Source: Podospora bellae-mahoneyi (taxonomy: Eukaryota > Ascomycota > Sordariomycetes > Sordariales > Podosporaceae). From it: DNA of 64,000 bases. The DNA lies in assembly GCF_035222275.1 (NCBI RefSeq), contig NC_085881.1:5048282-5112281 (forward strand). Reading direction: 5' to 3'. A program made the position numbers and the translations under genes. The notes beneath the pieces are model-generated. The model did not search any database. It was not told where the DNA came from and saw only the letters and a list, made by a program, of their open reading frames with translations. Positions 35,432-48,773 of this stretch are shown here, one piece after another; position 1 is the stretch's first letter; each line of letters begins with the position of its first letter.

Positions 35432-36634
35432 ATGGTTTCCACTTCCGTCGCCCCGACTGTTGATTTCAAAAATATTGCAATCCACCTCGGCCGCTATTGC
35501 TACTCTGTCATTGCCTTCCTCCAGCTCCCCACAGACGTAGCATGGAGGCGCACAGTTTCGGCAATCCAAGCCGCCAACACGGCAACATTCATGGCGATCA
35601 ACCTCTATGTTCAGTTGTGCATCAACGTCGTGCGGCAACTCATCAACAACTCCTGGAACTCCATCGTATCATCAGTACAGCAGGCCAGCACTACCGTCAT
35701 TGCCGTGGTTGAATCTGTCAAGCTCACCGTTGGCCTCGGACTCGACTATCTCTTCAGCGCTGCGACCAACGCCACGAAAGCCATCACCAGCCTTTTTGTC
35801 GACTACCTGCCTACCATCGCTGTCGGCTTCTACTCCGAAATGCGGAAGGAGGTTACGTTTCAACACATGAAAACCATGAACATGGTCCTCTTAGTCTCGA
35901 GTCTCGTATGGTTTTATCTTCGAAGATGTGTTGAGGTCGGCACCCCTGCTTTACCCGCCAAAGACGGCCAAGTGACCAGTACTCGCAAGTGGAGGAGACG
36001 TTTTCAAGTTGTCCTTAGGGAGCTCGCCAGTCTCCTTGTCCTCAGTTCTGTCCTCTCCTACGCCGCAATGCCAGAGCGGACCGCCGCCACCATTGCCTCG
36101 TGGCTGTCTGCAGCCGCTGACCGACTGGGTTTTCTATCATCGATAGTTATGGAGAGAGTGAACCCGGTTTACGCCGCCGTGGTTGAAGGTACAAATCATC
36201 ATCTTGGCAAACTCACTGAAGAATGCGTTGCTCGACTGCCACCAATATTGGAGAGAATTGAACCGGTTTATGGTGCCCTTGGTGGAGACAGTATCAGGCT
36301 TCAGCTCATCAAATTCGCCGTGGACTGTTTTGAGCGACTCCCACCACTACCCGAGTGGCATCTTTGGGTGGGTATGTCTAGAGATGTGGGAATAGGGGTG
36401 TTGGCACCGATTATTCTCGGTGGCCACGGTCCTTCACCTTCTCCTATTTGCGCAACCAGCAACACCAGCCCAACGCTCATCAAGAGTTCAGCTCCACCAA
36501 TAATGCCGGAACCCGCCCTCTCCTATCAGGGAGACGCTATGGTGATGTTGCCTTTTTTGATGTATATCATTGCGGCTTGGGATTTAGTAATGCTGCTGCG
36601 GCGACGACAAAGGAAAGGAAAGGATCGGGCATGA
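35432..36634 (+). CDS. Membrane-associated protein of unknown function
   Basis: A single exon of 400 codons. I place the start at 35432, in the strong context CACACCATGG; an in-frame ATG 45 bp upstream (35387) would add 15 residues. It has several amphipathic or hydrophobic helices, with likely membrane segments at MNMVLLVSSLVWFYL (middle), LASLLVLSSVLSY and, near the end, MLPFLMYIIAAWDLVML, followed by a basic tail (RRRQRKGK). Two similar segments, ERVNPVYAAV and ERIEPVYGAL, suggest an internal duplication with R-L-P-P-I-L and R-L-P-P-L-P. Some helices resemble perilipin-like lipid-droplet segments, but this is only an impression. The TATA box and CT-rich leader suggest good expression. Confidence 0.65.
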   Translation: MVSTSVAPTVDFKNIAIHLGRYCYSVIAFLQLPTDVAWRRTVSAIQAANTATFMAINLYVQLCINVVRQLINNSWNSIVSSVQQASTTVIAVVESVKLTVGLGLDYLFSAATNATKAITSLFVDYLPTIAVGFYSEMRKEVTFQHMKTMNMVLLVSSLVWFYLRRCVEVGTPALPAKDGQVTSTRKWRRRFQVVLRELASLLVLSSVLSYAAMPERTAATIASWLSAAADRLGFLSSIVMERVNPVYAAVVEGTNHHLGKLTEECVARLPPILERIEPVYGALGGDSIRLQLIKFAVDCFERLPPLPEWHLWVGMSRDVGIGVLAPIILGGHGPSPSPICATSNTSPTLIKSSAPPIMPEPALSYQGDAMVMLPFLMYIIAAWDLVMLLRRRQRKGKDRA

Positions 36635-36830
36635 ATAAGGGAGTTAAGGAAAGAGGGTGCATATGTAGATATAGATTCTAAGAAATAGAAGAGGAACACA
36701 ATCTGTTGTTCCTAGTTTATGCCCGAAGCCCCAAGTCAATATTTTCACTATTTAACAGGTCGACATTCTAAACTGTAGAATAGGTTAATAGAAGTGTATT
36801 TAAAGAACTTGTGAGGCTGTATCTGAAACC

Positions 36831-36997
36831 CTAATATTTATGCTCTAATGGATAGTAGTATAATCCGTCAAAAAGTATATTGAAAAAACGTTCTGTTGTG
36901 AGCCTCCGAGCTACACGTGGAGGAGCACATACGGGTCTGGGACCCTCTGTAGCTACATATAAAAACCTCGGTCTGGGAAGCTCTTTTTGAGAGCTCC
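36831..36997 (+). repeat. Oldest left-end remnant of the large repeat element
   Basis: From CTAATATTTATG on, this lines up with the left ends at 36998, 41891, 50451 and 52127, including a damaged copy of the palindrome at 36850-36866 exactly 19 bp inside. Agreement stops after about 60 bp. The rest (36891-36997) is unlike the other units. It is cut by the next unit at 36998. Confidence 0.6.
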
Positions 36998-37016
36998 CTA
37001 TCAGTAATTCTCCGAT

Positions 37017-37033
37017 GGATTGTAGTACAATCC
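37017..37033. repeat. Left-end palindrome
   Basis: GGATTGTAGTACAATCC is an 8-bp perfect inverted repeat around one base, 19 bp inside the left end. It recurs at 41910-41926 (one change), 50470-50486 and 52146-52162, always at the same distance from the boundary. It could be the binding site of an element-coded protein. Confidence 0.6.
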
Positions 37034-37105
37034 GTTGAAAAAAAGCGCACCAAAAAAAACGCCCCACTTTAGAAACAGGGGGGTAGGATCCGTTAAGGAA
37101 TTAGT

Positions 37106-38410
37106 TGTACGATCCGATGGGATTTCTTTTACCAAAATGAAAAAGAAAAGCATCATTAGAATCGCCATGACGAGCTGCACAGAATGGTATTAAGTGTATC
37201 ATCGTACGAGCGGTGTGGAAATGGAAGTAAAAGAGGTGAAGTTGGGTGTAAGTGTGCTGGTAATGCACGTGCATAGTAGTGTGAGGTTGTATAAGGGAAT
37301 AGTTTTTTGTACGATCCGATAAGATTTTTCTTATTAAATTAAAAGAAAAAGGTATTATTGGAATTGCTATAGCGAGCTGCATAGAATGGTATTAAGTGCA
37401 TCGTCGTACGAGCTGTATGGAAATGGAAGTAAAGATATGAAGGTGGGTACTGGCGATACACGTACATAGCAGTATAAGGTTATATAAGGGAATAGTTTTT
37501 TATACGATCCGATAGGATTTTTCCTATTAAATTAAAAGAGAAAAGTATTATTAAAATTACTATTACGAGCTACATAGAATAGTATTAAGTATATTATTGT
37601 ACGAGCAGTGTAAAAATATAAATAAAAGAAATAAAGTTAGGTATAAGTATATTAATAATATACGTATATAGTAGTATAAGGTTATATAAGGGAATAGTTT
37701 TTTATACGATCCGATAAGATTTTATTTATTAAATTAAAAGAGAAAAGTATTATTGGAACTAGTATAACGAGCTATATAGAATAGTATTAAGTGTATTATT
37801 ATACGAGCGGTATGGAAATGTAAGTAAAAGAAGTAAAGTTGGGTATAAATATACTAGTAATATACGTACATAGCAGTATAAAGTTATATAAGGGAATAGT
37901 TTTTTATACAATCCGATAAGATTTTTCCTATTAAATTAAACGAGAAAAGCATTATTAGAATTACTATAATAAGCTATATAGAATAATATTAAGTATATTA
38001 TTATATAAGCGGTATAGAAATGGAAGTAAAAGATATAAAGTTAGGTACTAGTGATATACGTATATAGTAGTGTGAGGTTCTATAATTAAATAGTTTTTTA
38101 TACGATCTAATAAGATTTTTCTTATTAACTTAAAAAGTAAGGATATTATTAGAATTGCTATAACGAGCTATATAGAATAGTACTAAGTGTATTATCGTAC
38201 GAGCGGTAGGGAATTAAAAATAAAAGATATAAAGTTAGGTATAAATGTGCTAGTAATGTACGTATATAGTAATGTAAGGTTATATAAGGGAATAGTTTTT
38301 TATACGATCCAATAAAATCTTTTCTATTAAAATAAAAGAGAAAAGTATTATTAGAATTACTATAGCGAGCTATATAGAATAGTATTAAATATATCGTCGT
38401 ATAAGTATTA
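37106..38410 (+). repeat. Array A of unit 1: seven ~200-bp repeats
   Basis: The phrase ATACGATCCGATA (TGTACGATCCGATG in the unRIPed form) recurs at about 37106, 37311, 37501, 37703, 37901, 38097 and 38299. Each repeat has a second motif, TCGTACGAG, about 95 bp later. RIP increases toward the right. Confidence 0.8.
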
Positions 38411-38469
38411 TAGAAATCTAAATAATAAATAAAAATTATAAATTCGATTTTTATTACCGTACAACTTAT

Positions 38470-38988
38470 TTAATTATCGGAATTATTAATAACTATAAGC
38501 TCCTGGCTTTCTTCCACAGCTTACTTATTTCCCTCGTCCTCCCCTTCGGCTATAATACCCCTTTAAGTAGCGGTAAAGAAGCTATATTTACTATTATAAT
38601 CCCTCTATTTATAGTTACTATAAGCATTACCCTAGTACCTATCTATCGTACGATAATCCTTAAACGGCCCCCTATTAGGCTTATTAATATAAGTAGTATA
38701 AGGAGAAATAGTTACTAAACTATAGCTTTAGATTAAAATTATATTAAAGTAGCTCGGACGAGCTAATACTTTAGCCCCCTTTATTTTACCGGGGATATAT
38801 TCGATATCGGCCGATAATAAAGCCGAAATTACTTACTGTATTACTTATATATTTATTAGTTTAAGTATTATTATACGGGAAAAATATATATTTATATTAA
38901 TATAGAAGCTATTTATTAGCTTCCTAATATAAGGCTAACTAATATCGATAATTTCGTACGAGCCACGGGTATTAAGGACCAAAGCTAT
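38470..38988 (-). pseudogene. RIPed DUF3716-like gene, unit 1
   Basis: This is collinear with the intact gene at 54190-54708. The start codon has become ATA and many stops are present through C-to-T and G-to-A changes. No product is expected. Confidence 0.7.
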
Positions 38989-39059
38989 CCTATATATTAA
39001 TTAAAAGTCGATTATTTTATACGATAGAAAAGTTTATTAGAAAAGGATTTTAATAAGAA

Positions 39060-39620
39060 TTAAAGTCGCTATTATATAGCTAGCCTATCGAGGGATTTGG
39101 AAGAAAAGGTTTGTACCCGGCAGTTACACGTTACTACCTTCGTGCTTACGTAACTGCCTTCGTGTTAGGCGTACCTACGTAACTGCCTTCTTGCCAGGCA
39201 TGCTTTAACTATCGTACGGGACCGACGCCTTAATCGGAATAACACGGCTCTATTATACAGCTAGCCTATCGAGGGATTTAGAAGAAAAGGTCTGTACCCG
39301 GCAGCTATACGCTATTACCTTCGTATCCTGGCGTGCCTTAACTATCGTACGGGATAGACGCCCTAATCGGAATAATATAGCTCTATTGCATAGTTAGCTT
39401 GTCGAGGGATTTGGAAGAAAAGGTCTGTACCCGGTAGCTATACGCCACTACCTTCGTATCCACGTAACTACCTTTGTGCTAGGCGTGTCCACGTAACTGC
39501 CTTCGTGCTAGGCGTGCCTACGCAACTACCTTCGTGCTAGGCGTGCCTACGTAACTACCTTTATACCAGGCGTACCCTGACCATCGTACGGGACCCAGAC
39601 CCCGGTAACCGCACGCTACT
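39060..39620 (+). repeat. Array B of unit 1
   Basis: Three repeats begin AGCTAGCCTATCGAGGGA or similar at about 39080, 39261 and 39395. Each contains the sub-repeat family CGTAACTGCCTTCGTGCTAG. They are moderately RIPed. Confidence 0.7.
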
Positions 39621-39757
39621 GCCCTTATTTACTTACATATGACCCACTCTACTCTTTAACGGGGTATCCTTCCCTAAAAAAATTTAGTAATAAACTTTAA
39701 TATTATAATATCTTATATCGTATATAATTATTATATTACGATTAATATTATACTAGA

Positions 39758-41886
39758 ATAGAACCTTTTATTTATATTTCCCACTTTTAAATTTTTATTT
39801 ATAGGAAATATAAAGTAGCTATTTTTATAGATAAGGTACTTACTTATTTTCGTACGTCCTATAAAGATATTATAGCTGTGGATAAACCGAATATCGTATA
39901 AGAGTATAATAGTTTATTAGCGGTCTTTCGAAAATAATAAAACCTAATAAATTTTATATTTTTTCCTACGGTAATTAACTTAATTTTAGAATTAAAGAAA
40001 CTTTTTTTTAATAAATTAAAGTGCGATACTTATACCTATATCGTACGAACTAAGAGGGCGATATAAAAGTATTATTGTATAAAGTGCGATTAGGTTAACT
40101 TTAATATAAAAAGAAGAAATATTAAAGTAGCTTAATAATATTAAGGACTTTAAAAAATTAAAATATATTATTAACGTTTTTTAAAAAGCCGGTTAGTTAC
40201 CGGATACTTTAAGGTATAATTAACGGAGCTAATAGCCGGAAGTCCCGACCTTATATAATAAACCTAAAGATAAAAAAAATAGTTTATAGAATTTTATTAT
40301 ATAATTAATTCGACTTTTTAATAAATATTAATAACTATTATAATAAATAAAGGTCGATTAGCTTTAAATCCTTAATTAATTAAGATAGGTTAAATATATT
40401 ACTTTAGGTTTTTAAACCGGTGAACTTTATATTATATAACTTTTTTTAATTTAAACGAAGGATAATTAAACGGTAAAGATTTAATTACGTTTACGGTCCT
40501 TTAAAAAATCTAAGAGAGGATTAATTAGATTATTATTAATATAATAGTAAAGTCGTCGTCCGATAAAGTCGGTTACCCTATTCTATTCGAGGTTAATAAA
40601 AAAACGATCGACTAAAAGCCTAATAAGCCTTTTAATAATAATAACCTAGTCCTTTATATAATATGAAAGTACTTTTTCATTTAAAAAAAGATTTTTAAAT
40701 ATATTTATTATATATAGAGTTAGGATTAATAGGATCGGCTATCGTATAAATTAAACGCTAATTAAATTAAAAGTTTAGAGATTATTATATAAGTAATATA
40801 GGAGTTTTATTACGGTAACGATAAGGTTAGACGAAAATTATTAAATTAAATACTTATTAATTTCTTTATTAAACTTTTAAATTATTTTTTCCTACGGTCG
40901 TCGTACGAAAGTACTTTCCTTTTTACCCTAATTACTATAGCCCTAAAGAATAATAAAAAGTAATATACCTCGTCCGATTTTATATTATTTCTATTTACTA
41001 TTATTATCCTCGGTAAAGCTTTTATTATACGATACTTACTTTACGAATTTACTTAATTAAAAAAAGTAAATAAAAAGTTTAATCTCTTTAATATCGTCCG
41101 CCTTAAAGTTTCGAGGTTCTTAATTAAGGTTTATTAAAGTAATTACTTTATATTAATAAATTAGGTTTTAGAGGTTCGTACGTATAGTATAATTATTAAT
41201 AGCTTTATAGTATCCGAAGGTAGGCTTACGCTTAACGGTACTACTATTATATATTAAGATATCTCTATTACTATTAACCCCTTAACCGAAATAATATATA
41301 TTTTAATTAATAAAATTAATCGTACGGTCCAGGACCTAACTTTTTTATTAATATTAAACGTTTTTTTTCCGGAAATTTTTTAAGATAATTTAAAAAATAA
41401 TATAAATTAAAATAAAATTAAATATTCTTTTTCTTCCGATCTTAGTAATATATATTTTCGGCGGCTTTAGAATTAAATCGTACGACGTATTACCGAAAAT
41501 CCTTCCTTTATTTAATTTTAGTTAAAAGAAGAAGGTAACGGTTATATTTATTATACGACCGAGGCCTAGTTATACCTAGACCGGGTAAATAAGTTCCGAT
41601 CCTTCCTTTTTATCGCGATATATTTATTATTAGGGTTATTACCTCGTACGATAAAGCTTTTAAGTATAAGGTTTTAAAATATACTAGTTAGAGGGCTTAG
41701 AAATATATTTATTTAATATAGTATAATCGTAATTATATTATAGTATTATAAAGGGATAAACTATATTAAATAGTTAAAGGTTATTTACCGTTATCTCTTA
41801 AGGGAGTTAGGTATAAACGTCGTACGATACCTTTAGTTTATTTACTCGTTTTACTTTAGTTTATAATATTAATTTAATAGAGCTTT
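39758..41886 (+). pseudogene. RIPed and truncated OrsD/recombinase gene, unit 1
   Basis: This is collinear with 55752 to about 57887 in unit 4 and ends where unit 2 starts. The ATG has become ATA. It keeps 6 T and 5 A at the run where unit 4 has 5 T and 4 A (about 40180), which leaves this position in frame. Confidence 0.75.
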
Positions 41887-41994
41887 TACCCTATTAGTAA
41901 TTCTCCGATGGATTGTAGTATAATCCGTTGAAAAGTATACTAAAAAAAACGCCCTACTTTAGAAACAGGGGGGTAGGATCCGTTAAGGAATCAG

Positions 41995-42920
41995 TTGTAC
42001 GATCCGATAGGATTTCTTTTACCAAAATGAAAAAGAAAAGTATTATTAGAATCGCTATAACGAGCTATATAGAATAGTATTAAGTGTATTATTATACGAG
42101 CGGTGTGGAAATGGAAGTAAAAGAGGTGAAGTTGGGTGTAAGTGTGCTGGTGATGTATGTGTATGGCAGTGTGAGGTTGTATAAGGGAATAGTTTTTTGT
42201 ACGATCCGATAGGATTTTTCCTATTAAATTAAAAGAGAAAGGTATTATTGGAATTACTATAGCGAACTGTATAGAATGGTATTAAGTGTATCGTCGTATG
42301 AGCTATATGGAAATGGAAGTAAAGATATAAAGGTGGGTGCTAGCGATGTACGTGTATAGTAGTATAAGGTTATATAAGGGAATAGTTTTTTATACGGTCG
42401 GATAGGATTTTTCCTATTAAATTAAAAAGTAAAAATATTATTAGAATTACCTATATAAGCCGCATAAATGGCATTAAGTATATTATCGTACGAGCTATAT
42501 AGAAATAGAAGTAAAAGAGGTAAAGTTAGGTATAAGTATACTAGTAAGGTATGTGTATAGTAATATAAGGTTATGTAATTAAATAGTTTATTATACGATC
42601 CGATAGGATTTTTCTTATTAAATTAAAAGAGAAAAGTATTATTGGAACTAATATAGTAAGCTATATAGAATAGTATTAAGTATATTATCGTACGAGCGGT
42701 AGGGAATTAGAAATAAAAAATATAAAGTTAGGTATAAGTATACTAGTAATATACGTGTATAATAGTATAAGGTTATATAAGGGAATGGTTTTTTATACGA
42801 TCCGATAAGATTTCTTCTATTAAAATAAAAGAGAAAAATATTATTGGAATTACTATAGCGAGTTATATAAAATAGTATTAAGTATATCGTCGTATAAGTA
42901 TTATAGAAATCTAAATAATA
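41995..42920 (+). repeat. Array A of unit 2: five ~200-bp repeats
   Basis: Repeats start at about 41996, 42197, 42389, 42592 and 42793. They are the same family as in the other units, with fewer copies and strong RIP. Confidence 0.75.
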
Positions 42921-42962
42921 AATAAAAATTATAAATTCGATTTTTATTACCGTATAACTTAT

Positions 42963-43481
42963 TTAATTATCGGAATTATTAATAATTATAAGCTCCTAGC
43001 TTCCTTCCACAGCTTACTTATTTCCCTCGTCCTCCCCTTCGGCTATAATACCCCTTTAAATAGCGGTAAAGAAACTATATTTATTACTATAATCCCTCCA
43101 CTTATAGTTACTATAAGTATTACCCTAATACCTATCCGTCGTACGATAATCCCTAAACGGCCCCCTATTAGGCTTACTAGTATAGGTAATATAAAGAGAA
43201 ATAGCTACTAAACTACGGCTTTAGATTAAAACTATATTAAAGTAGCTTGGACGAGCTAGTACCTTAGCTCCCTTTACTTTGCCGGGGATATATTCGATAT
43301 CGGCCGATAGTAGGGCCAAAATTATTTACTATATTACCTATATATTTATTAATTTAAATATTATTATACGGGAAAAATATATATTTATATTAATATAGAA
43401 GCTATTTATTAGCCTCCTGATATAAGGCTGGCCAGTATCGATAACTTCGTACGAGCCACGGGTACTAAGGACCAAAGCTAT
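42963..43481 (-). pseudogene. RIPed DUF3716-like gene, unit 2
   Basis: This is collinear with 54190-54708; the start codon and several Cys and Trp codons are lost through RIP. Confidence 0.7.
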
Positions 43482-43559
43482 TTTATATATTAATTAAAAG
43501 TCGATTGTTTTGTACGATAGAAAAATTTACTAGAAAAGGATTTTAATAAGAATTAAAGT

Positions 43560-43930
43560 CGCTATTGCACAGCTAGCCTATCGAGGGATTTGGAAGAAAA
43601 GGTCTGCACCCGGCAGCTATACGCCACTGCCTTCGTGTCCTGGCGTGCCTTGACTATCGTACGGGACAGACGCCCTGATCGGAATAACACAGCTCTATTG
43701 CATAGCTGGCCTGTCGAGGGATTTGGAAGAAAAGGTCTGTACCCGGTAGCTATACGCCACTACCTTCGTATCCACGTAACTACCTTTGTGCTAGGCGTGT
43801 CCACGTAACTGCCTTCGTGCTAGGCGTGCCTACGCAACTACCTTCGTGCTAGGCGTGCCTACGTAACTACCTTTATACCAGGCGTACCCTGACCATCGTA
43901 CGGGACCCAGACCCCGGTAACCGCACGCTA
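43560..43930 (+). repeat. Array B of unit 2
   Basis: Two repeats start at about 43570 and 43702. The second includes the run of CGTGCTAGGCGTGCC sub-repeats. It is less RIPed than the neighbouring DNA. Confidence 0.65.
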
Positions 43931-44069
43931 CTGCCCTTATTTACTTACATATGACCCACTCTACTCTTTAACGGGGTATCCTTCCCTAAAAAAATTTAGT
44001 AATAAACTTTAATATTATAATATCTTATATCGTATATAATTATTATATTACGATTAATATTATACTAGA

Positions 44070-47000
44070 ATAGAACCTTTTATTTATATTTCCCACTTTT
44101 AAATTTTTATTTATAGGAAATATAAAGTAGCTATTTTTATAGATAAGGTACTTACTTATTTTCGTACGTCCTATAAAGATATTATAGCTGTGGATAAACC
44201 GAATATCGTATAAGAGTATAATAGTTTATTAGCGGTCTTTCGAAAATAATAAATTTAATAAACCTTATACTTCCTCCCACAGTAATTAACCTAATTTTAG
44301 AACTAAGGAAACTTTCTTCTAATAAATTAAAATACGATACTTACGCTTATATCGTACGGACTAAGAGGGCGATATAGGAGTACTACCGTACGAGGTATAA
44401 TTAAGTTAACCTTAATATAAAAAAAAGAAATATTAAAGTAACTTAATAATATTAGGGACCTTAGAAAATTAAAATATATTACTAACGTTTTTTTAAAAAT
44501 TAATTAGTTATTAAATACTTTAAAGTATAATTAACGGAGCTGGTAACTAAAAGTCCCGACCTCGTATAATAAATTTAAAAACGAAAAGAGTAGTTTATAG
44601 AATTTTATTATATAATTAGCTCGATTCTCTAATAAATATTAATAACTATTATAATAAGTTAAAGTCGATTAGCTTTAAATCTTTAATTAATTAAAATAAA
44701 TTAAATATATTACTTTAGGTTTTTAAACTAGTAAGCTTTATATTATACGACTTCTCTTAACTTAAACGGAAAATAGTTAAACGGTAAAGATTTAATTATA
44801 TTTACGGTCTTTTAAAAAATCTAGGAGAAAATTAATTAAGTTATTACCGATATAATAGTAAAGTCGTTATTTAATAAAATCGGTTACCCCGTTTTATTCG
44901 AGGTTAATAAAAAAATAATTAATTAAAAGCCTAATAAACTTTTTAATAATAATAGCTTAATCCCTCGTATAATATAAAATTACTTTTTTATTTAAAAAAG
45001 GATTTTTAAGTATATTTATTATATATAAAGCTAGGATTAATAAGATTAATTACCGTATAAATTAAATACTAGTTAGACCAAAAGTTTAAAGACTATTATA
45101 TAAATAATATAGAAATTTTATTACGGTAATAATAAAGCTAAATAAAAGTTATTAAATTAAATATTTATTAATTTTTTATTAGACTTTTAGATTATTCTTT
45201 CTTACGGTCGTTATATAAAAGTACCCTCCTTTTTACCCTAGTTACTATAGCCCTAAAGGATAATAAAAAATAATATATTCCGTCCGATTTTATATTACTT
45301 CTATTTACTATCGTTATCCTCGGTAAAGCTTTTATTATATAATATTTACTTTACGAGTTTATTTAATTAAAAAAAGTAAATAAAAAGCCTAATCTTTTTA
45401 ATATCGTTTACCTTAAAGTCTCGAGATTTATAATTAAAGTTTATTAAAGTAATTACTTTATATTAATAAATTAGGTTTTAGAGGCTTATATATATAATAT
45501 AATTATTAATAGCTTTATAGTATTCGAAAGTAAATTTACGTTTAATAATATTATTATTATATATTAAAATATTTTTATTATTATTAACGCCCTAACCGAA
45601 ATAATATATATTTTAATTAATAAAATTAATTATACGGTTTAGGACCTAACTTTTTTGTTAATATCGGACGTTCCTCTTCCGGAGATTTCTTAGGATAATT
45701 TAAAAAATAATATAAATTAAGATAAAATTAGGTATTTCTTTTTTTCCGATCTTAATAATATATACTTCCGGCGGTTTTAAAATTAAATCGTATAACGTAT
45801 TACCGAAAATCCTTTCCTTATTTAACTTTAATTAAAAGAAAAGAGCGACGGTTATATTTATTATACGACCGAAGCCTAATTATACTTAAACTAAGTAAAT
45901 AAGTTTTGATCTTTCTTTTTTATCGCGATATATTATTATTAGGATTACCGCCTCGTATAATAAAGCTTTTAAATATAAAGTTTTAAAATATACCGGTTAA
46001 AGGGTTTAAAAATATATTTATTTAATATAGTATAATCGTAATTATATTACGGTACTATAAAGGGATAAACTATATTAAATAACTAAAGGTTATTTACCGT
46101 TATTTTTTAAAGAAATTAAATATAAATATTATATAATACTTTTAATTTATTTACTCCTTTTACTTTAGTTTATAATACTAGCTTAATAGAACTTTTACCC
46201 TTACTTTATTTTTTTAAAATATAAAATTCGTATAGCCGTTTAAGAATATTAAGTCTAGGAGTATTAGCCTAACTATATCCTTTAATAACCTAGGAAATTA
46301 ATAGTCGTCCGATAAAATTAGCCGGGCCCTTTTATTATATATAGAGTACTACCTCGGGTTTAAAATTAATATTCGGCCTTAACGTTATATTACCGTAAGT
46401 ATTACTTACTAATTTCTTACTTATTTTATTTTAAGGAGTTTATTAAAAAATAAAATAGTACCGTCGTCCGATAATTATAATATATTTAATTTTAATTACG
46501 ACGAGGATAATAAAATTAAAGGCTTTAATCTTATAATTACGGTTTAAACCGGCTATTCGGAAAAGATTATTAGGATAGTATATATTAGGTATATTAATTA
46601 AGGAAAGTTAGGGTATACCGTACGATAATAGCGGTTTATAAAATTTAATTAGTTATAGTATTAGCTATTTACCTTTAGCTTAGACGATACTTTAATACTT
46701 TAGTAAATTAAAATTAACCTTTTTTAAAACTAACGTTATACCGTACGATAGAAACGACTCCGGTATTTAATTAACTTTAATATTAAAGGCCGTTTTTATT
46801 AAATACTTAATAACCTTAATATTAATTTTAAAGGTAATTAGCGCGAGGTATTAACTTTTATTATACGAGGGTTTAGCCTAATCCTTTATATTACTAGGAT
46901 AGGGAGTAAAAAAAATATTATTTTTTTACTTCCGGTTTATTATATAAAAAATAGGGTTACTATTATTATTTTTCCTTTTATAATACTATAAAAAAATATA

Positions 47001-48773
47001 GTTTAGCATTATAAAAAATTAAAAATTAATTATACGATTTAGAGCTTTAAAAAGGTTTCGGTTAATTAGATTATTTTTATAACGTTAAAGGCTTTTTATA
47101 TTTAAACATTTAAAACCTTCGTTAATAGGTTTAACGTACGATAATAGTTTAATCGGATTATCTTTAATAAGTACTATACTATTTTAAATTCGTCGTACGA
47201 ATTTCGATTATTCCTCCGGTAAATCGACTAATATATAGCTTTAATCGGGATATAATTAGTTTTCCTAATAATTACTTTTTTACTTCGGGACCTATTAAGG
47301 TTTTATAAAAGTTTATATTTTAATTCGTAAAAGGTAATTATTGTACGGTTTATTATATTCCGGTCGAATATTAAATACTTTATAATTAAGTATAGAAATT
47401 AAAAGGCTATCCTCCGAGTCCTTAATTAGCAAATTAAGTTTATTAATAACTATAATTTTTATATAAAGGTTATTATTTATTTCTCCTCGATCGATTTTTT
47501 TAAAGCTATTTTATACTTATTTAAGTATTTAATATATTATAGTAGTATAAAAGATAGTATTTAAAAGAGTAAAATCGTATAAGGGTAAATAAAAAGCGAT
47601 AGTATTATTATAGTAACGTTTGCTTTAAGTACTAATATTAATATTCTAAACGTATAATATATTTTCTATACTGGGCTTTTAAGGATATTAAAGGATTTTA
47701 TTTAGGAAAGTAAACGAGCCGGGAGAGACGGAGTAAAGGCTAAATCGGTAATTTTTTTTATAAAGAATCGTACGGCTAAAAAGTTAATTACTAAAGTTAT
47801 AAATTTAATATTATTAAAAATAAAATATTTTATACGAAATAATAATTTATATTATAGGATTATTCTTTCCCGGGTAATAGATAGGTAAATAAATAAAGCT
47901 AGGTATAAGGAGGGCGAGGAATTATATAGGTTATATAAAGAACGGTTTTTTAATATAGTTTATATAGAGTTTTGCCGGGTAGAGGAGGAGGGTTATAGGT
48001 CGTATTATACGGTAACCCTAGAGGTTATAAATAAGGGGGCTTTTAATATAGTTATTAATAAAGAAAAGTAACGGTAGGTTATTATAAAAAAGTAGGAAAG
48101 GAGGAAGGATATTATATAAGATATAGAGGTTATAACGAAAGTATTTTTATAGTTACGGGTATACTATATAGTTTATTTTTTAGAGTATACTAAGTTTAAA
48201 GAGAAATACGTACGGTACGAATTTTAATAATTATCGGCTTATAGATTTTATAAAGTCGTACGAAATACTTTATAACTATTTAAACTTTTTAATAAATTAA
48301 AAAAATTATATATATTAAAAGGTTTATTTAAGGATAAATAAATTTAAAAAAAAAGTATAGAGTTAAGCGATTAGCTTTTAAGGGTTAGAGGTTTAAATTT
48401 AAGTATTATATAAAAGTTAAATGGGGGTTTTTAGGAATATAATAAGTATAGGGTTCTTAAAAAGTTTTATAGGCGGTAAGAACCGTTAAAGGAAAATAAA
48501 GGTTCGTTCTATAAGTCTAGAAAAAACTATTTATACGGGATAAAATTAATAATAAGGTTAATTATAGCTTTAAAAAGGGGGTTAGGTTAATTTAAGGAGG
48601 ATATTAAGGTACGTTATTAGAAGTACGGAGTTATATTAGATAAGAAGGTAGCGGTAGTACGCCGGTTATTTATACGGGTAAAAGTATCGGATATTAAGTA
48701 TTCTATAATAGTATTGGTTTAGGTTAGGGTATAGGAGGAATTTCGTACGAAATATTTAAAGTTAATAAAGTAA
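44070..48773 (+). pseudogene. RIPed OrsD/recombinase/RecQ gene, unit 2
   Basis: This is full length and collinear with 55752-60454, but every frame is full of stops from C-to-T and G-to-A changes. It is useful as a length control. At three homopolymers where unit 4 needs an indel to stay open (about 45385, 47482 and 47745 here) unit 2 has the in-frame length. At two others (about 46625 and 46955) it shares the length of unit 4. Confidence 0.8.

Larger units (their letters stand above)
36998..41890 (+). mobile_element. Helicase-type repeat element, unit 1 (RIPed, right-truncated)
   Basis: It starts CTATCAGTAATTCTCCG directly next to the older remnant and runs through array A, the gene on the minus strand, array B, and the first half of the long gene. 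It stops in the recombinase-like region (equivalent to about 57887 in unit 4), where unit 2 begins. Nearly all differences from unit 4 are C-to-T or G-to-A, so the two were close to identical before RIP. Confidence 0.8.

Noticed and set aside
15852-36634. Secondary-metabolite cluster
   Set aside because: No polyketide synthase, peptide synthetase, terpene cyclase or pathway regulator is present; the genes are unrelated in function.
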